DNA of 64,000 nucleotides from Lentzea albidocapillata subsp. violacea (GTDB lineage Bacteria; Actinomycetota; Actinomycetes; Mycobacteriales; Pseudonocardiaceae), in NCBI RefSeq assembly GCF_900100275.1, contig NZ_FNET01000008.1:248001-312000 (forward strand), in the 5' to 3' direction. Positions 7,220 to 16,404 of this stretch are shown piece after piece. The translations under genes were made by a program, and so were the position numbers. The number at the start of each line of letters is the position of its first letter. Within the stretch, counting starts at the first letter, position 1. The notes below the pieces were generated by a model, which saw only the letters and a program-made list of their open reading frames with translations, was not told the DNA's origin and did not search any database.

Positions 7220-7715
7220 GACCGCTCAGCTGTTCGATCACGTAGGGCACCAGAGCCGACAGCGTTGCCATGCCGTCGCGGACCGCGGAGCGTGAGCCCG
7301 CGAGGTTCACGACGAGCGTGCTGCCGGAAACGCCGGAAAGGCCACGCGAGATACCCGCGTCGACCGCGCCCGCGGCCAGCCCGGACGCCCTGAGGGCCTC
7401 CGCGATGCCGTGGATCGGACGGTCGAGCACGCCCTGCGTGGCGTCGGGGGTGACGTCGCGCGGGGACACGCCTGTACCGCCCACGGTGACCACGAGGTCG
7501 ACGCCACCGATGACGGCCGTGTTGAGGGCGGCCCGGATGTCGACCACCTCTCCCTCGACCGCGACGGTGCCGTCGACGATGAAGCCCACTTCTTCCAGAA
7601 GTTCGGTGACGAGAGGCCCGGAGTTGTCGTCCTGCTCGCCGTGCGCCACCCGGTCGTCCACGATCACGACCAAAGCGCGGCCAAGGCGCTGCGCGCTGCG
7701 TTCCATACCGATCAC
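7206..7715 (-). CDS. moaB: MoaB/Mog-type molybdopterin protein
   Basis: The 169-residue single-domain MoCF_biosynth protein shows [19 protein letters not shown], the molybdopterin-binding TxGGTG motif, and the helix [19 protein letters not shown]. The family adenylylates or binds molybdopterin. Actinobacterial MoaB2 beside mscL is often of uncertain activity. The GTG at 7715 overlaps the kinase stop (GTGA), arguing for coupled translation. An ATG three codons on (7706) is an alternative start. In mycobacteria moaB2 also lies between mprAB-pepD and mscL, so the neighbourhood is ancestral. Confidence 0.85.
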   Translation of the reverse strand: MIGMERSAQRLGRALVVIVDDRVAHGEQDDNSGPLVTELLEEVGFIVDGTVAVEGEVVDIRAALNTAVIGGVDLVVTVGGTGVSPRDVTPDATQGVLDRPIHGIAEALRASGLAAGAVDAGISRGLSGVSGSTLVVNLAGSRSAVRDGMATLSALVPYVIEQLSGLDEE

Positions 7716-8611
7716 CGTAGCGGGAGTCTGACCTCGAAGCGGCAGCCAGGACCGTGGTTCTGAGCGTCAATTCGCCCGTGGTGCGCCTCGACGAGGCCGC
7801 GCGCGATCGAAAGGCCCAGTCCGGCGCCGGAGGGATTGCGTGCGGACGAGCCGCGGAATCCCACGTCGAAGACCTGTGGCAGCACGTCATCGGGTATGCC
7901 GCCGCACGCGTCGTCCACCCGCACCACCGCCTCGGGTCCGTCCACATCGACCTGGACGGCGACCGAGCCGCCCTCCGGTGTGTGGCGGATGGCGTTGGAC
8001 ACAAGGTTGCGCACAACACGCATAAGTTCCGGATCGGAGCCCTTCACGACCGGCCACGCGCGGGCATCGGCGCGCAACTCGACGCCCTGGCGCGCGGCGA
8101 CCGGACGGGAGGCCGCGACCACGTCGCTGACCACATCGGCCAGGGCCACGTCGTGCATCGGCAGGTTCAACGCGCCCGCGGTGATCCGCGAGAGCTGGAA
8201 CAGGTCGTCCACCAGCTTCGAGAGGTGGTCGGCCTCCAGGGCGATCTGCTTGGCGTAGACGGCGACCTCGCCCGGCTCGGCGACGACCCCGTCCTCCAGT
8301 GCCTCGGTCATCGCCCGGATCCCGGCCAACGGCGTCCGCAGGTCGTGGCTGATCCACGCCACCAGCTGCCGCCGCGCCGCCTCGGCCTCGCGCTCCCACA
8401 TGGTGCGCCGCGCGATCGCCCGGCCCAGCATGATCGAGAACGGCACGGTGACCAGCCCGACGACCAGGCACGCCATGAGCGTGGCGTTGAGCATCGGCGT
8501 GAACATGAACCCGCTGACCATCAGCACGCCGGCGATGGTCGCGACCACCGGCACGATGACCATGACGGTCATCGCGGTGGTGAGGGAGACGCGGCTCAGT
8601 CGATCGAACAC
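7712..8611 (-). CDS. Two-component sensor histidine kinase
   Basis: The 299-residue kinase has two membrane segments (about residues 12-35 and 43-63) with almost no periplasmic loop. It then has a HisKA domain with phospho-acceptor His89 (ISHDLRTPL) and an HATPase domain with N-box [12 protein letters not shown]1 DACGGIP and G2 GAGLGLS. There is no HAMP domain, and the tiny external region suggests it senses membrane state or a partner. The GTG start lies inside the end of the response regulator (16-base overlap), so the pair is translationally coupled. The signal is unknown. Confidence 0.9.
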   Translation of the reverse strand: MFDRLSRVSLTTAMTVMVIVPVVATIAGVLMVSGFMFTPMLNATLMACLVVGLVTVPFSIMLGRAIARRTMWEREAEAARRQLVAWISHDLRTPLAGIRAMTEALEDGVVAEPGEVAVYAKQIALEADHLSKLVDDLFQLSRITAGALNLPMHDVALADVVSDVVAASRPVAARQGVELRADARAWPVVKGSDPELMRVVRNLVSNAIRHTPEGGSVAVQVDVDGPEAVVRVDDACGGIPDDVLPQVFDVGFRGSSARNPSGAGLGLSIARGLVEAHHGRIDAQNHGPGCRFEVRLPLR

Positions 8612-9282
8612 GGGTCATACCGGTAGCCGACGCCCCACACCGTGCTCAGCCGCCGGGGCTTCGCCGGATCTTCCTCGATCTTCTCCCGCAACCGTCGCAC
8701 GTGGACGGTCACGGTCGACTGGTCGCCGAACTGCCAGCCCCACACCCGTTCCAGCAGCTCCGCCCGCCCGAACGCCTTGCCCGCGTTGCCGATGAAGAAC
8801 GCCAGCAGGTCGAACTCGCGCGTCGTCAGCTGCAACGGCTGCCCGTCCAGCGTCGCGGTGTGCGCGGCCACGTCCAGCACGAGGTTCCCGTCCCGGACCA
8901 CCCGCGGCTCATAGGCCCGATGCGCGCGCCGCAGCACCGACGAGACGCGCAACGCCAACTCACGCGGGCTGAAGGGCTTCGTGACGTAGTCGTCCGCGCC
9001 GATCTGCAACCCGGCGATGCGGTCTTCTTCCTCGCCCAGCGCCGTCAGCATGACGACGGGCGTGCTGCCGCGTTCCCGGATCCGCCGGCACACCTCGAGG
9101 CCGTCGATGCCGGGCAACATCAGATCCAGCACCACGATGTCCGGCTCGGCGGCGGCCATCAGCCGCAGCGCCTGCTCCCCGTCACCGGCGAGCTCGACCT
9201 CGTACCCGGCGTGTTCGAGGTAGCGGCGCACCACGTCGCGCACCGTCGTGTCGTCGTCGACGACCAGGACCCGTTCCACCAC
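8596..9282 (-). CDS. OmpR/PhoB-family response regulator
   Basis: The 228-residue protein has a receiver domain (acidic pair Asp10/Asp11, phospho-acceptor Asp53 in VVLDLMLPG, Lys in [10 protein letters not shown]) and a C-terminal winged helix ([19 protein letters not shown] ... [15 protein letters not shown] ... VWGVGYRY). It is the cognate partner of the kinase just downstream. A 170-bp upstream gap with two hairpins separates it from pepD, so it probably has its own promoter. Targets are unknown. Confidence 0.92.
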   Translation of the reverse strand: MVERVLVVDDDTTVRDVVRRYLEHAGYEVELAGDGEQALRLMAAAEPDIVVLDLMLPGIDGLEVCRRIRERGSTPVVMLTALGEEEDRIAGLQIGADDYVTKPFSPRELALRVSSVLRRAHRAYEPRVVRDGNLVLDVAAHTATLDGQPLQLTTREFDLLAFFIGNAGKAFGRAELLERVWGWQFGDQSTVTVHVRRLREKIEEDPAKPRRLSTVWGVGYRYDPCSID

Positions 9283-9340
9283 GTCACCACGCTAAGCCAA
9301 GAACGCCGGCCTGGCCCGCATCTGTCACGAGGACGTAAGA

Positions 9341-9389
9341 AGAGGCCTCTACCTGTGTGCGGGGCAGGTGCGCACAGCCAGAGGCCTCT
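9341..9389. terminator. Hairpin between pepD and response regulator
   Basis: Two copies of the palindrome AGAGGCCTCT (9341-9350 and 9380-9389) pair with each other, with an inner CTGTG/CACAG stem. It could act as a second terminator or leader structure between pepD and the regulator gene. Confidence 0.5.
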
Positions 9390-9402
9390 CCGGGGTCGTC
9401 AC

Positions 9403-9441
9403 GCTCGGTTTCCGGCGGGCGGCGGATGCCGGAAACCGAGC
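9403..9441. terminator. Terminator downstream of pepD
   Basis: A perfect 14-bp stem (9403-9416 with 9428-9441, core GCTCGGTTTCCGGC) with an 11-base loop, 11 bases after the pepD stop on the minus strand. Confidence 0.75.
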
Positions 9442-9451
9442 GGCCCCCGAC

Positions 9452-10945
9452 CTATCCCACCTCGACGCCGTCGAGGGTGGCTTCCACCATCCTGTTGTCG
9501 GACAGCGTGATCGTGACCTTGTCGCCGGGAGCCTTGGACCGCACGGCGGCCACCAGCGTGTCCGACTCGTCGATGCGGCGGTCACCGAACTTCGTGATCA
9601 CGTCGCCGGCCTTGAGCCCGGCCTTCTCCGCGGCACCGCCGGAGGTGATCTCGGAGATGCGGGCGCCCTGGTCGACCGACTCGACCTTCACGCCGAGCAC
9701 CGTCTGCCTGGGCTTGCCGCTCTTCACGATCTCGTCGATCGTGCGGCGTGCCTGGTCCATCGGGATCGCGAAGCCGATGCCGACGGAACCGGCCTGGCCC
9801 TGACCCTGGCTCGGGCTGTAGATCGCGGAGTTGATGCCGACGACCTGGCCCTGCATGTTGACGAGCGGTCCACCCGAGTTGCCGGGGTTGATCGCGGCGT
9901 CGGTCTGGATGGCGTTGAGGACGGTCGCCTGCGAGGTGCGGTCACCTCCGGCGGAGACGGGGCGGTTCACCGAGCTGACGATGCCGGAGGTGACCGTGCC
10001 GGACAGTTCGAACGGCGAGCCGATCGCGACGACGGCCTGGCCGGTCCTCATGTCACCGGAGTTGCCGAGTTGCACGACCGGGAGGTTCGAGACGCCGTCG
10101 GCCTGGATGACGGCGATGTCGGAGCTCGGGTCGCGGCCGAGGATCTTGGCCGACGCCGTCCTGCCGTCGTGGAAGACGACCTTGATCTCGCCACCGGCCG
10201 CGGCACCCTCGATGACGTGGTTGTTCGTCACGATCTGGCCGTTGCCGGAGATGATGAAGCCGGAGCCTTCGCCGGCGCCGGACCGGGTGGTGACCTGGAT
10301 CTGGACGACGGACGGCAGCAGCTTGTTCGCCACGTCCTCGACCGAACCCGCGGGCGCGTTCGAGGTCTGCGAGGCCGGGCGGGGTGTGTCGAGCGAGCTC
10401 ACGGACGACGAGTCGTTCGCGAAGTTGTAGCCCAGGTAGCCGCCGAGGCCACCGGAGAGCCCGCCCACGAGCAGCACGAGCGCCGCGACGCCCGCGACGA
10501 CCTTCCCGCGGCCCTTGGGGCGCTGCGGGACGGGCGGCGGCTGGTAGCCGGGCGGGAGGTAGTACTGACCCGTCTGAGGCCCCGTGAAGGGGCCCGGTTC
10601 CGCGCCGAACTGCGCGGTCGTGGCGCCGAGGCCGAGCGGGTGAGGTTGGCCGGACCCTGAAGGGGGAAGCTGCTGGCCGGGTCCGGACCCGCCGAGCTGC
10701 GTCTGGCCCGCGTCAGGTGAGGGCACCTGCGGCTGGGCCGAAGAGTAGGAGGCGGGCAGGTCACCCAGGCCCGCGGGAGCGCTGTAGGCCCCGGCCTGGC
10801 CGGATCCCCCCTGCAAAGGATCCGGCTGGCCGGGATCCGGCAGCGACGGGCCCTGCTCCCGCGCGCCGGAGTCTGTCTGACCGGCGCTCGTCGGCACGGA
10901 GTTGGACTCTTCCGGCTGCGGCGCTGGCTTGTTGCTCTCGGTCAT
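9452..10945 (-). CDS. pepD: HtrA/PepD-like membrane-anchored serine protease
   Basis: The 497-residue protein degrades or refolds misfolded extracytoplasmic proteins. It has a long Pro/Gln/Gly-rich cytoplasmic N-terminus (about 145 residues), one membrane segment (about 149-172) and a trypsin-like domain with triad His243 (TNNHVIEG), Asp276 (SSDIAVI) and Ser357 (GNSGGP). A C-terminal PDZ domain (about 395-490) carries GDVITKFGDRRI. This is the PepD/HtrA2 architecture of mycobacteria. There pepD sits beside mprAB; here mprAB is 8-10 kb away, but an MprA-box-like repeat lies 21 bases upstream of the start. A terminator follows the gene. Confidence 0.92.
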   Translation of the reverse strand: MTESNKPAPQPEESNSVPTSAGQTDSGAREQGPSLPDPGQPDPLQGGSGQAGAYSAPAGLGDLPASYSSAQPQVPSPDAGQTQLGGSGPGQQLPPSGSGQPHPLGLGATTAQFGAEPGPFTGPQTGQYYLPPGYQPPPVPQRPKGRGKVVAGVAALVLLVGGLSGGLGGYLGYNFANDSSSVSSLDTPRPASQTSNAPAGSVEDVANKLLPSVVQIQVTTRSGAGEGSGFIISGNGQIVTNNHVIEGAAAGGEIKVVFHDGRTASAKILGRDPSSDIAVIQADGVSNLPVVQLGNSGDMRTGQAVVAIGSPFELSGTVTSGIVSSVNRPVSAGGDRTSQATVLNAIQTDAAINPGNSGGPLVNMQGQVVGINSAIYSPSQGQGQAGSVGIGFAIPMDQARRTIDEIVKSGKPRQTVLGVKVESVDQGARISEITSGGAAEKAGLKAGDVITKFGDRRIDESDTLVAAVRSKAPGDKVTITLSDNRMVEATLDGVEVG

Positions 10946-10966
10946 GGGCCTAGTCTCGCGGCCCGT

Positions 10967-10985
10967 CCTGAGAGAACCCTTAGAC
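10967..10985 (-). promoter_or_regulatory. MprA-box-like direct repeat before pepD
   Basis: On the minus strand GTCTAAGG-GTT-CTCTCAGG: two related 8-base repeats with a 3-base spacer, the layout of the 19-bp MprA box and similar to the one before mprA in this window. It lies 21 bases upstream of the pepD ATG. Confidence 0.65.
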
Positions 10986-10996
10986 CAGCCTGGGAG

Positions 10997-12085
10997 CTAG
11001 TTGTGTGTTCCCCGGAGGCGCTCGGCGATCTGCTCGGGCGTCACGTCGTTGATCCACACGGCCTCACCGGACTCCGAGCCCGCGAGGTACTTGAGCTTGT
11101 CCTTCGTCCTGAGCACCGAGAAGACCTGCAGGTGCAGCCACATCTCGTCGCGGCCCGCGTGGACCGGCGCCTGGTGCCAGGCGGCGATGTAGGGCAGCGG
11201 CCGGTCGTAGAGCGCGTCCAGCCGGTGCAGCACCAGCAGGTAGAGCGCCGCGAAGTCGTCGCGCTCCACAGAGGACAGTGCGGCGATGTCGGGCACCTGC
11301 CGCCGTGGCGCCAGCACGACCTCGACGGGCCAGCGGGCGGCGGCGGGCACGAAGGCGACCCAGTGCGGGGACTCTTCGATCACGCGCGCGCCCGCGCGTA
11401 GCTCGGCCTCCAGCACGTCACCGAACAACGGGCGCCCGTGCTCGGCGTAGTAGTCCAGAGCCGCGCTGAGCATGCGTTCGGTACGAGGTGTCACGAACGG
11501 ATAGGCGTAGATCTGGCCGTGCGGGTGCGAGAGCGTCACGCCGATCTCTTCGCCGCGGTTCTCGAACGGGAAGACCTGTTCGACCCCTGGCAACGTTGAC
11601 AAGTAGGCGACGCGGTCCGCCCAGGCGTCCACGACAGTGCGCACGCGCGACTCGGAAAGCTCGCCGAACGACTTGTTGTGGTCCGACGTGAAGCACACGA
11701 CCTCACACCGCCCACGGCCCGGTGCGCGCGCGAACAGCGACTCACCATCCACAGTGGACGGCACGTCCGGCACGTTCTGGGCCAGCGAGGGGAACCTGTT
11801 CTCGAACACCACGACGTCGTAGTCGGCCTCGGGGACCTCCGTGGGCCGGCCCGGTGTCGACGGGCACAGCGGGCAGAGATCCGCCGGCGGCTTGTACGTG
11901 CGTGTCTGGCGATGAGCCGCCATGGCGACCCACTCGCGGGTCAACGGGTCCAGCCGGACTTCGGACATCGGCTGGGTCTCGGGAAGGTCCCGGGTGTCCA
12001 CCGCAACTCGCGGTGGCGCCTCAGCGCTGTCGTCGAAGTAGATGATCTCCCGGCCGTCCGCCAGTTTGCCCGCGGTACGCCTCAC
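10997..12085 (-). CDS. galT: Galactose-1-phosphate uridylyltransferase
   Basis: GalT exchanges UMP between UDP-glucose and galactose-1-phosphate in the Leloir pathway. The protein (362 residues) shows zinc-site cysteines CPLC, the ENRFPSLAQN motif, and the catalytic HPH motif (LSHPHGQIYAYP). The C-terminal domain carries WHQAPVHAGRDEMWLHLQVF. GTG 12085 is the start: it overlaps the deoR stop (GTGA) and has GAGGAG five bases upstream. Frame upstream of this is deoR antiframe. It is the last gene of the beta-galactosidase-DeoR-GalT operon. No galactokinase or epimerase is in the window. Confidence 0.93.
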   Translation of the reverse strand: MRRTAGKLADGREIIYFDDSAEAPPRVAVDTRDLPETQPMSEVRLDPLTREWVAMAAHRQTRTYKPPADLCPLCPSTPGRPTEVPEADYDVVVFENRFPSLAQNVPDVPSTVDGESLFARAPGRGRCEVVCFTSDHNKSFGELSESRVRTVVDAWADRVAYLSTLPGVEQVFPFENRGEEIGVTLSHPHGQIYAYPFVTPRTERMLSAALDYYAEHGRPLFGDVLEAELRAGARVIEESPHWVAFVPAAARWPVEVVLAPRRQVPDIAALSSVERDDFAALYLLVLHRLDALYDRPLPYIAAWHQAPVHAGRDEMWLHLQVFSVLRTKDKLKYLAGSESGEAVWINDVTPEQIAERLRGTHN

Positions 12086-12879
12086 GCCAACTCCTCGCCA
12101 CTTCCCGATACATGAGCCAACACCAACTCGCCGACCTGCTCGGAGAGGATCGCCCGTGCGTCGTCGGGCAAACCCTCGTCCGTCACCAGGACGTGCGCCT
12201 CGTCGAGGTCCGCGATCGTGGAAATGCCGACCGTGCCCCACTTCTCGTGGTCCGCGACCACGACGACGCGTCCTGCCGCGTCGACGAGCGCGCGGTCCGT
12301 CTCACTCTCGTTGAGGTTCGGGGTCGTGAAGCCCGAACGCTCGGCCATGCCGTGCACGCCCAGGAACACCACGTCCAGGTGCAACGACCGCAGCGCCTGC
12401 ACGGCCACGGGGCCCACCAGCGCGTCGGACGGCGTGCGCACGCCACCGGTCAGCACGACCGTGCGGTCCGTGCGCCCGCTCTGTTGCAGTACGTCCGCGA
12501 CGCGGATCGAGTTCGTGACGACGGTCAGGTCCGGGATGTCGTCCAGGAACCGGGCCAGCGTCCACGTCGTCGTGCCGGCGGACAGACCGATGGCGGTGCC
12601 GGGACGCACGAGGCCCGCGGCGGCGGCCGCGATCGCCTCCTTCTCGGGCAGCTGCCGCACCGACTTGGCCTCGAAACCGGGCTCGTCGGTCGAGCGCCCG
12701 ACGACGGACGTCGCGCCGCCGTAGACCTTCTCCACCAGGCCACGTGCGGCGAGCACGTCGAGATCGCGGCGCACGGTCATGTCCGAGACGCCGAGCCGCA
12801 CGACGAGGTCGCTGACGCGCACCGCTCCCGTACGACGGACCTCTTCGATGATTACCGCTTGCCGCTGACGTGCCAGCAC
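12082..12879 (-). CDS. DeoR-family repressor of the galactoside operon
   Basis: The 265-residue regulator has an N-terminal DeoR winged helix (RQRQAVIIEEVRRTGAVRVSDLVVRLGVSDMTVRRDLD) and a C-terminal DeoRC sugar-phosphate sensing domain (GLSAGTTTWTLARFL, VVTNSIRVADVL, GGVRTPSDALVGP, VVVVADHEKWG). Such proteins repress sugar-use genes until a phosphorylated intermediate binds, here plausibly galactose-derived. The start is GTG 12879, one base past the beta-galactosidase stop, with AGAGGTG upstream. A tandem 10-bp repeat in the divergent promoter region to the ABC importer (14895-14914) is the likely operator. Confidence 0.9.
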   Translation of the reverse strand: MLARQRQAVIIEEVRRTGAVRVSDLVVRLGVSDMTVRRDLDVLAARGLVEKVYGGATSVVGRSTDEPGFEAKSVRQLPEKEAIAAAAAGLVRPGTAIGLSAGTTTWTLARFLDDIPDLTVVTNSIRVADVLQQSGRTDRTVVLTGGVRTPSDALVGPVAVQALRSLHLDVVFLGVHGMAERSGFTTPNLNESETDRALVDAAGRVVVVADHEKWGTVGISTIADLDEAHVLVTDEGLPDDARAILSEQVGELVLAHVSGSGEELA

Positions 12880-12880
12880 C

Positions 12881-14842
12881 TCACACCTCTTCCCTGAGGA
12901 CGACGACGTCCCCGGCTCGCACGGTGAGGTGCCCGGAGACCTGCGCGCCGGACAACACGTCGACACCGGACGCCTCGATCTGCACGTCGGTGCCGGTGTG
13001 GTTGACGGCGAAGAGGAACGATACGTCGCCCTTGCGCCGCACGAGCTCGATCGGCGAAGGCGACACCGCCACGCCCGCGCCGGAAAGCGCGTTTTCCACC
13101 GTTCGGCCGAGACCGCCCTCGTCGAGATCGCACGCCACGTACCAGGCGACACCGTTGCCGAACGCGTTGCGCGTCACCGCCGCGACGCCGGGCAACGGCC
13201 CGTCCGCATAGGAGACAACGGTGTCAGCGGTGCGCGTGTGCAGGTGCTCCGTCCACAGTGCGGCGGTCGAGCCGTCGGTCAACGAGACCATCTCGTCCTC
13301 CCGCAGCGGATAGAACTCCTCGGACCACACGCCCAGCACGTCCCGGAACGCGCCGGGGTAGCCACCGAGCCGCACTCGCGTGAACTCGTCGGCGACACCG
13401 GACAGGTAGGTGACCACGACATGACCGCCGCCCGCGACGTAGTCCGCGATCACGGCCGCGTGCGCGTCGGACACTGTGTAGAACGCCGGCACGACCACCA
13501 GCGAGTAAGCCGAGAGGTTCGTGCCCGGCGCCACGAAGTCGACCGTGACACCGGCCTGCCAGAGCGCCTTGTAGTACCCGAGAACGTGCTTGCGGTAGTC
13601 GAAGTCGTTGGTCGGGTGGGCGTCCTGGCGCAGCGCCCAGCCGGACTGGAAGTCGTACAGGACCGCGACGGAGGCGTCCACAGTGGAACCGATGACCTCG
13701 GTCAGCCTCGCGTACTCGGCGCCGACCTCGCAGACCTCGCGGTACACCTTGGTGTCCGTACCGGCGTGCGGGACCATCGCCGAGTGGTAGCGCTCGCTGC
13801 CACCGCGCGACTGCCGCCACTGGAAGAACAACGTGCCGTCCGCGCCGCGCGCGATGTTCTGGAACGAGTGCCGCCGCTGCTCCCCCGGCAGCTTGGCGAT
13901 GTTGCGCCGCTGCCAGTTCACCGCCGACGTCGAGTTCTCCATCAGCAGCCACGGCTTGCCGCCGGCGAGGCCGCGCACGAGGTCCGCGGACATGGCGAGC
14001 TCGATGTGCCGGTCCGGCGACTGGGACTCGGTGTAGTGGTCGTTCGAGACGAAGTCGACCTCGCGGGCCCACTTCCAGTAGTCGAGGTCGCCGAACGTCC
14101 AGCCGACCATGAAGTTCGTGGTGACCGGCACGCCGGGCGTGATCATGCGCAGCACGTCGCGCTCGGCCTTGTACAGCTCCAGGATCGCGTCGTCGGAGAA
14201 CCTGTCGTAGTCCAGCACGTGCGCCGGGTTCGAGAACGTCGGCGTCACGCGCGGAGGCAGGACCTGCGCGAAGTCGGTGTAGCCCTGGCTCCAGAACGCC
14301 GTCGACCACGCGTCGTTGAGCTGGTCGAGCGTGTAGCGGCTCTGCAGCCACTCGCGGAACGACGCGGCGCACGTGTCGCAGTAGCAGCGCTTCACGTGGC
14401 ACGCGTACTCGTTGCCGACGTGCCACGCGGCCAGCGCGGGGTGGTCGCGGTAGTGCGAGGCCATCTCGGCCGCGAGCGCCGTCGCCCGGTCGCGGTAGAT
14501 GGGCGACGACGGGCAGTACGCCTGCCGTGAGCCGTGCGAGAGCCGCACACCGTCCGCGCGGACGGGCAGCATCTCGGGGTACTCGGTGGTGAGCCACGGC
14601 GGGGGCGCGGCGGTCGCGGTCGCGAGGTCGACGCGGATGCCGCCGGCGTGCAGCAGGTCCATCACGCGGTCGAGCCACTCGAACCGGTACTCGCCCTTGC
14701 TGACCTCGATCTTCGCCCAGCTGAAGATGCCCAGGCTGACCATGGTCACGCCGGCGCGCCGCATGAGCTCGACATCCTCGGCCCACACGTGTTCCGGCCA
14801 CTGCTCGGGGTTGTAGTCAGCGCCCCAGCCGAGGCCCGGCAT
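12881..14842 (-). CDS. GH42 beta-galactosidase
   Basis: The 653-residue enzyme hydrolyses terminal beta-galactosides. It has the GH42 TIM barrel with acid/base Glu145 (HVGNEYACHV) and nucleophile Glu302 (LLMENSTS). The cysteine cluster Cys110, Cys153, Cys155, Cys158 matches the metal site of this family. A trimerisation domain and a small C-terminal beta domain follow. No signal peptide is seen from ATG 14842, so it is cytoplasmic and needs imported oligosaccharide, consistent with the divergent ABC importer. A GTG at 14863 would add seven residues. It is first in an operon with deoR and galT. Confidence 0.92.
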   Translation of the reverse strand: MPGLGWGADYNPEQWPEHVWAEDVELMRRAGVTMVSLGIFSWAKIEVSKGEYRFEWLDRVMDLLHAGGIRVDLATATAAPPPWLTTEYPEMLPVRADGVRLSHGSRQAYCPSSPIYRDRATALAAEMASHYRDHPALAAWHVGNEYACHVKRCYCDTCAASFREWLQSRYTLDQLNDAWSTAFWSQGYTDFAQVLPPRVTPTFSNPAHVLDYDRFSDDAILELYKAERDVLRMITPGVPVTTNFMVGWTFGDLDYWKWAREVDFVSNDHYTESQSPDRHIELAMSADLVRGLAGGKPWLLMENSTSAVNWQRRNIAKLPGEQRRHSFQNIARGADGTLFFQWRQSRGGSERYHSAMVPHAGTDTKVYREVCEVGAEYARLTEVIGSTVDASVAVLYDFQSGWALRQDAHPTNDFDYRKHVLGYYKALWQAGVTVDFVAPGTNLSAYSLVVVPAFYTVSDAHAAVIADYVAGGGHVVVTYLSGVADEFTRVRLGGYPGAFRDVLGVWSEEFYPLREDEMVSLTDGSTAALWTEHLHTRTADTVVSYADGPLPGVAAVTRNAFGNGVAWYVACDLDEGGLGRTVENALSGAGVAVSPSPIELVRRKGDVSFLFAVNHTGTDVQIEASGVDVLSGAQVSGHLTVRAGDVVVLREEV

Positions 14843-14894
14843 ATCAGTCGGCCATGTCGTCACGGCCGCAAGCGTGGCCGACAACGACCCCAAC

Positions 14895-14914
14895 GTCAAC
14901 ACAAGCAAACACAA
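14895..14914. promoter_or_regulatory. Tandem 10-bp repeat, probable DeoR operator
   Basis: GTCAACACAA then GCAAACACAA in direct order (8 of 10 identical; minus strand TTGTGTT units), 53 bases upstream of the beta-galactosidase start. DeoR proteins often bind AT-rich direct repeats of this kind. Confidence 0.5.
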
Positions 14915-15010
14915 CTTCGCGTTCGAGTCTGTTCGACGATCGACCGGGAAAAGTACCGGGATCCGCCCACATACAGGCCGTGGTGCGGTTTAACAGCTGC
15001 GTAACGGGAC

Positions 15011-15041
15011 TTGACAGGATGTGTGCCTGCGACCACATTAT
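15011..15041 (+). promoter_or_regulatory. Sigma70-like promoter for the sugar ABC operon
   Basis: TTGACA at 15011-15016 and CATTAT at 15036-15041 with a 19-base spacer, about 60 bases upstream of the substrate-binding protein start. The -35 is consensus. The spacer is slightly long, which would fit a regulated promoter. Confidence 0.6.
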
Positions 15042-15102
15042 GCGCAACTTTGTTGGAGTCCTGTTCGGTTCGTACGAGCGAGTGTCACCCGTAGGAGCGA
15101 TG

Positions 15103-16404
15103 ATGGTTCTGCACACGCCTGGTTCCACTCCGTTACTTGGTCGGCGCGCGATGCTGCGGATCATGCTGGCCGGTGCGGGCGTCGCCGCGACCGGTGGACT
15201 TGCGGCGTGCGGCGGCGGTTCGGGCTCCGGCGGTGACGCCAAGGTCGTCACCTTCGGCAACAACCTGTCCGACCAGGTGCCGAAGGACGCGATCACCGCC
15301 GCGATCAAGGCGTTCGAGGGCCAGTCCGGCGGCCTCTCGGTCACGATCAACACCAAGCAGCACGAGCAGTACCAGGAGCAGATCAACAACTACCTGCAGG
15401 GCAAGCCGGACGACGTGCTCGCGTGGTTCGCCGGCTACCGCATGCGGTTCTTCGCCGACCAGGGCCTCACCAGCGACCTCTCCGACCTGTGGGGCAAGGT
15501 CGGCGGCAACTACTCCGACGCGCTCAAGCAGGCGTCCACGGGCACGGACGGCAAGCAGTACTTCGTGCCGTTCACCCAGTACGCGTGGGGCATGTTCTAC
15601 CGCAAGAGCGTGTGGCAGGAACGCGGTTACGCGGTGCCGAAGACGCTCGACGAGATGGTCACGCTCGCCACCAAGATGAAGTCCGACGGCCTGATCCCGA
15701 TCGCCTTCGCGCAGAAGCAGGGCTGGCCGGGCATGGGCACGTTCGACCAGCTGAACTTCCGCATCAACGGCTACCAGTTCCACGTGGACCTGCTGGCGGG
15801 CAAGGAAGACTGGCAGGACAAGCGGGTCAAGGACGTGTTCGACACCTGGAAGCGGCTGCTGCCGTTCCACCAGGAGAACGCTCTCGGCCGCGAGTGGCAG
15901 GAAGCCGCGCAGACGTTGCAGCAGAAGAAGTCCGGCATGTACCTGCTCGGCGCGTTCGTGGGCCAGCAGTTCCCGGACGCGGAGAAGGAGGACCTCGACT
16001 TCTTCCCGTTCCCGGAGATCAACCCCGAGCACGGCACCGACACGGTCGAGGCGCCGATCGACGGCTACATGATGGCCAAGAAGCCGTCCAACTCCGAGGG
16101 CGGGCTCAAGCTCCTCGAGTACCTGGCCTCCGCCGAGCCGCAGCTCGCCTACCTCAAGGCCGACCCGACCGCGGTCGCGACCAACCAGAAGGCGGACCAG
16201 GCCGGTTACAGCCCGCTGCAGAAGAAGGTGGCGGACACCATCAAGAACGCCAAGCACATCACGCAGTTCCTCGACCGCGACACCGATCCCGGCTTCGCGA
16301 GCGAGGCGGCCACCAACGGCCTCATCGAGTTCATCAAGGACCCGAACAACGTCGACTCCGTGCTCAAGGGCATGGCTGATCAGGCGAAGAACATCTTCAA
16401 GTGA
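15103..16404 (+). CDS. Sugar ABC transporter substrate-binding lipoprotein
   Basis: The 433-residue protein is a family-1 extracellular solute-binding protein that captures an oligosaccharide outside the cell. It has a twin-arginine-like basic start (LLGRRAML), a hydrophobic segment and a lipobox LAAC with Cys36, so it is a membrane-anchored lipoprotein. The rest shows typical MalE-like features (DVLAWFAGYRMRFFADQGLTSDLSDLW; GMFYRKSVWQERGYAVPKTLDEM). ATG 15103 is preferred over ATG 15100 because AGGAG is better spaced. Codon 11 (15133) is the rare leucine codon TTA. The divergent galactosidase operon suggests a galactoside substrate; this is inferred. Confidence 0.9.
   Translation: MVLHTPGSTPLLGRRAMLRIMLAGAGVAATGGLAACGGGSGSGGDAKVVTFGNNLSDQVPKDAITAAIKAFEGQSGGLSVTINTKQHEQYQEQINNYLQGKPDDVLAWFAGYRMRFFADQGLTSDLSDLWGKVGGNYSDALKQASTGTDGKQYFVPFTQYAWGMFYRKSVWQERGYAVPKTLDEMVTLATKMKSDGLIPIAFAQKQGWPGMGTFDQLNFRINGYQFHVDLLAGKEDWQDKRVKDVFDTWKRLLPFHQENALGREWQEAAQTLQQKKSGMYLLGAFVGQQFPDAEKEDLDFFPFPEINPEHGTDTVEAPIDGYMMAKKPSNSEGGLKLLEYLASAEPQLAYLKADPTAVATNQKADQAGYSPLQKKVADTIKNAKHITQFLDRDTDPGFASEAATNGLIEFIKDPNNVDSVLKGMADQAKNIFK

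Noticed and set aside
12929..14801. Large frames on both strands over the GH42 gene
   Set aside because: They overlap a gene with all GH42 catalytic residues; their composition is typical of high-GC shadow frames.
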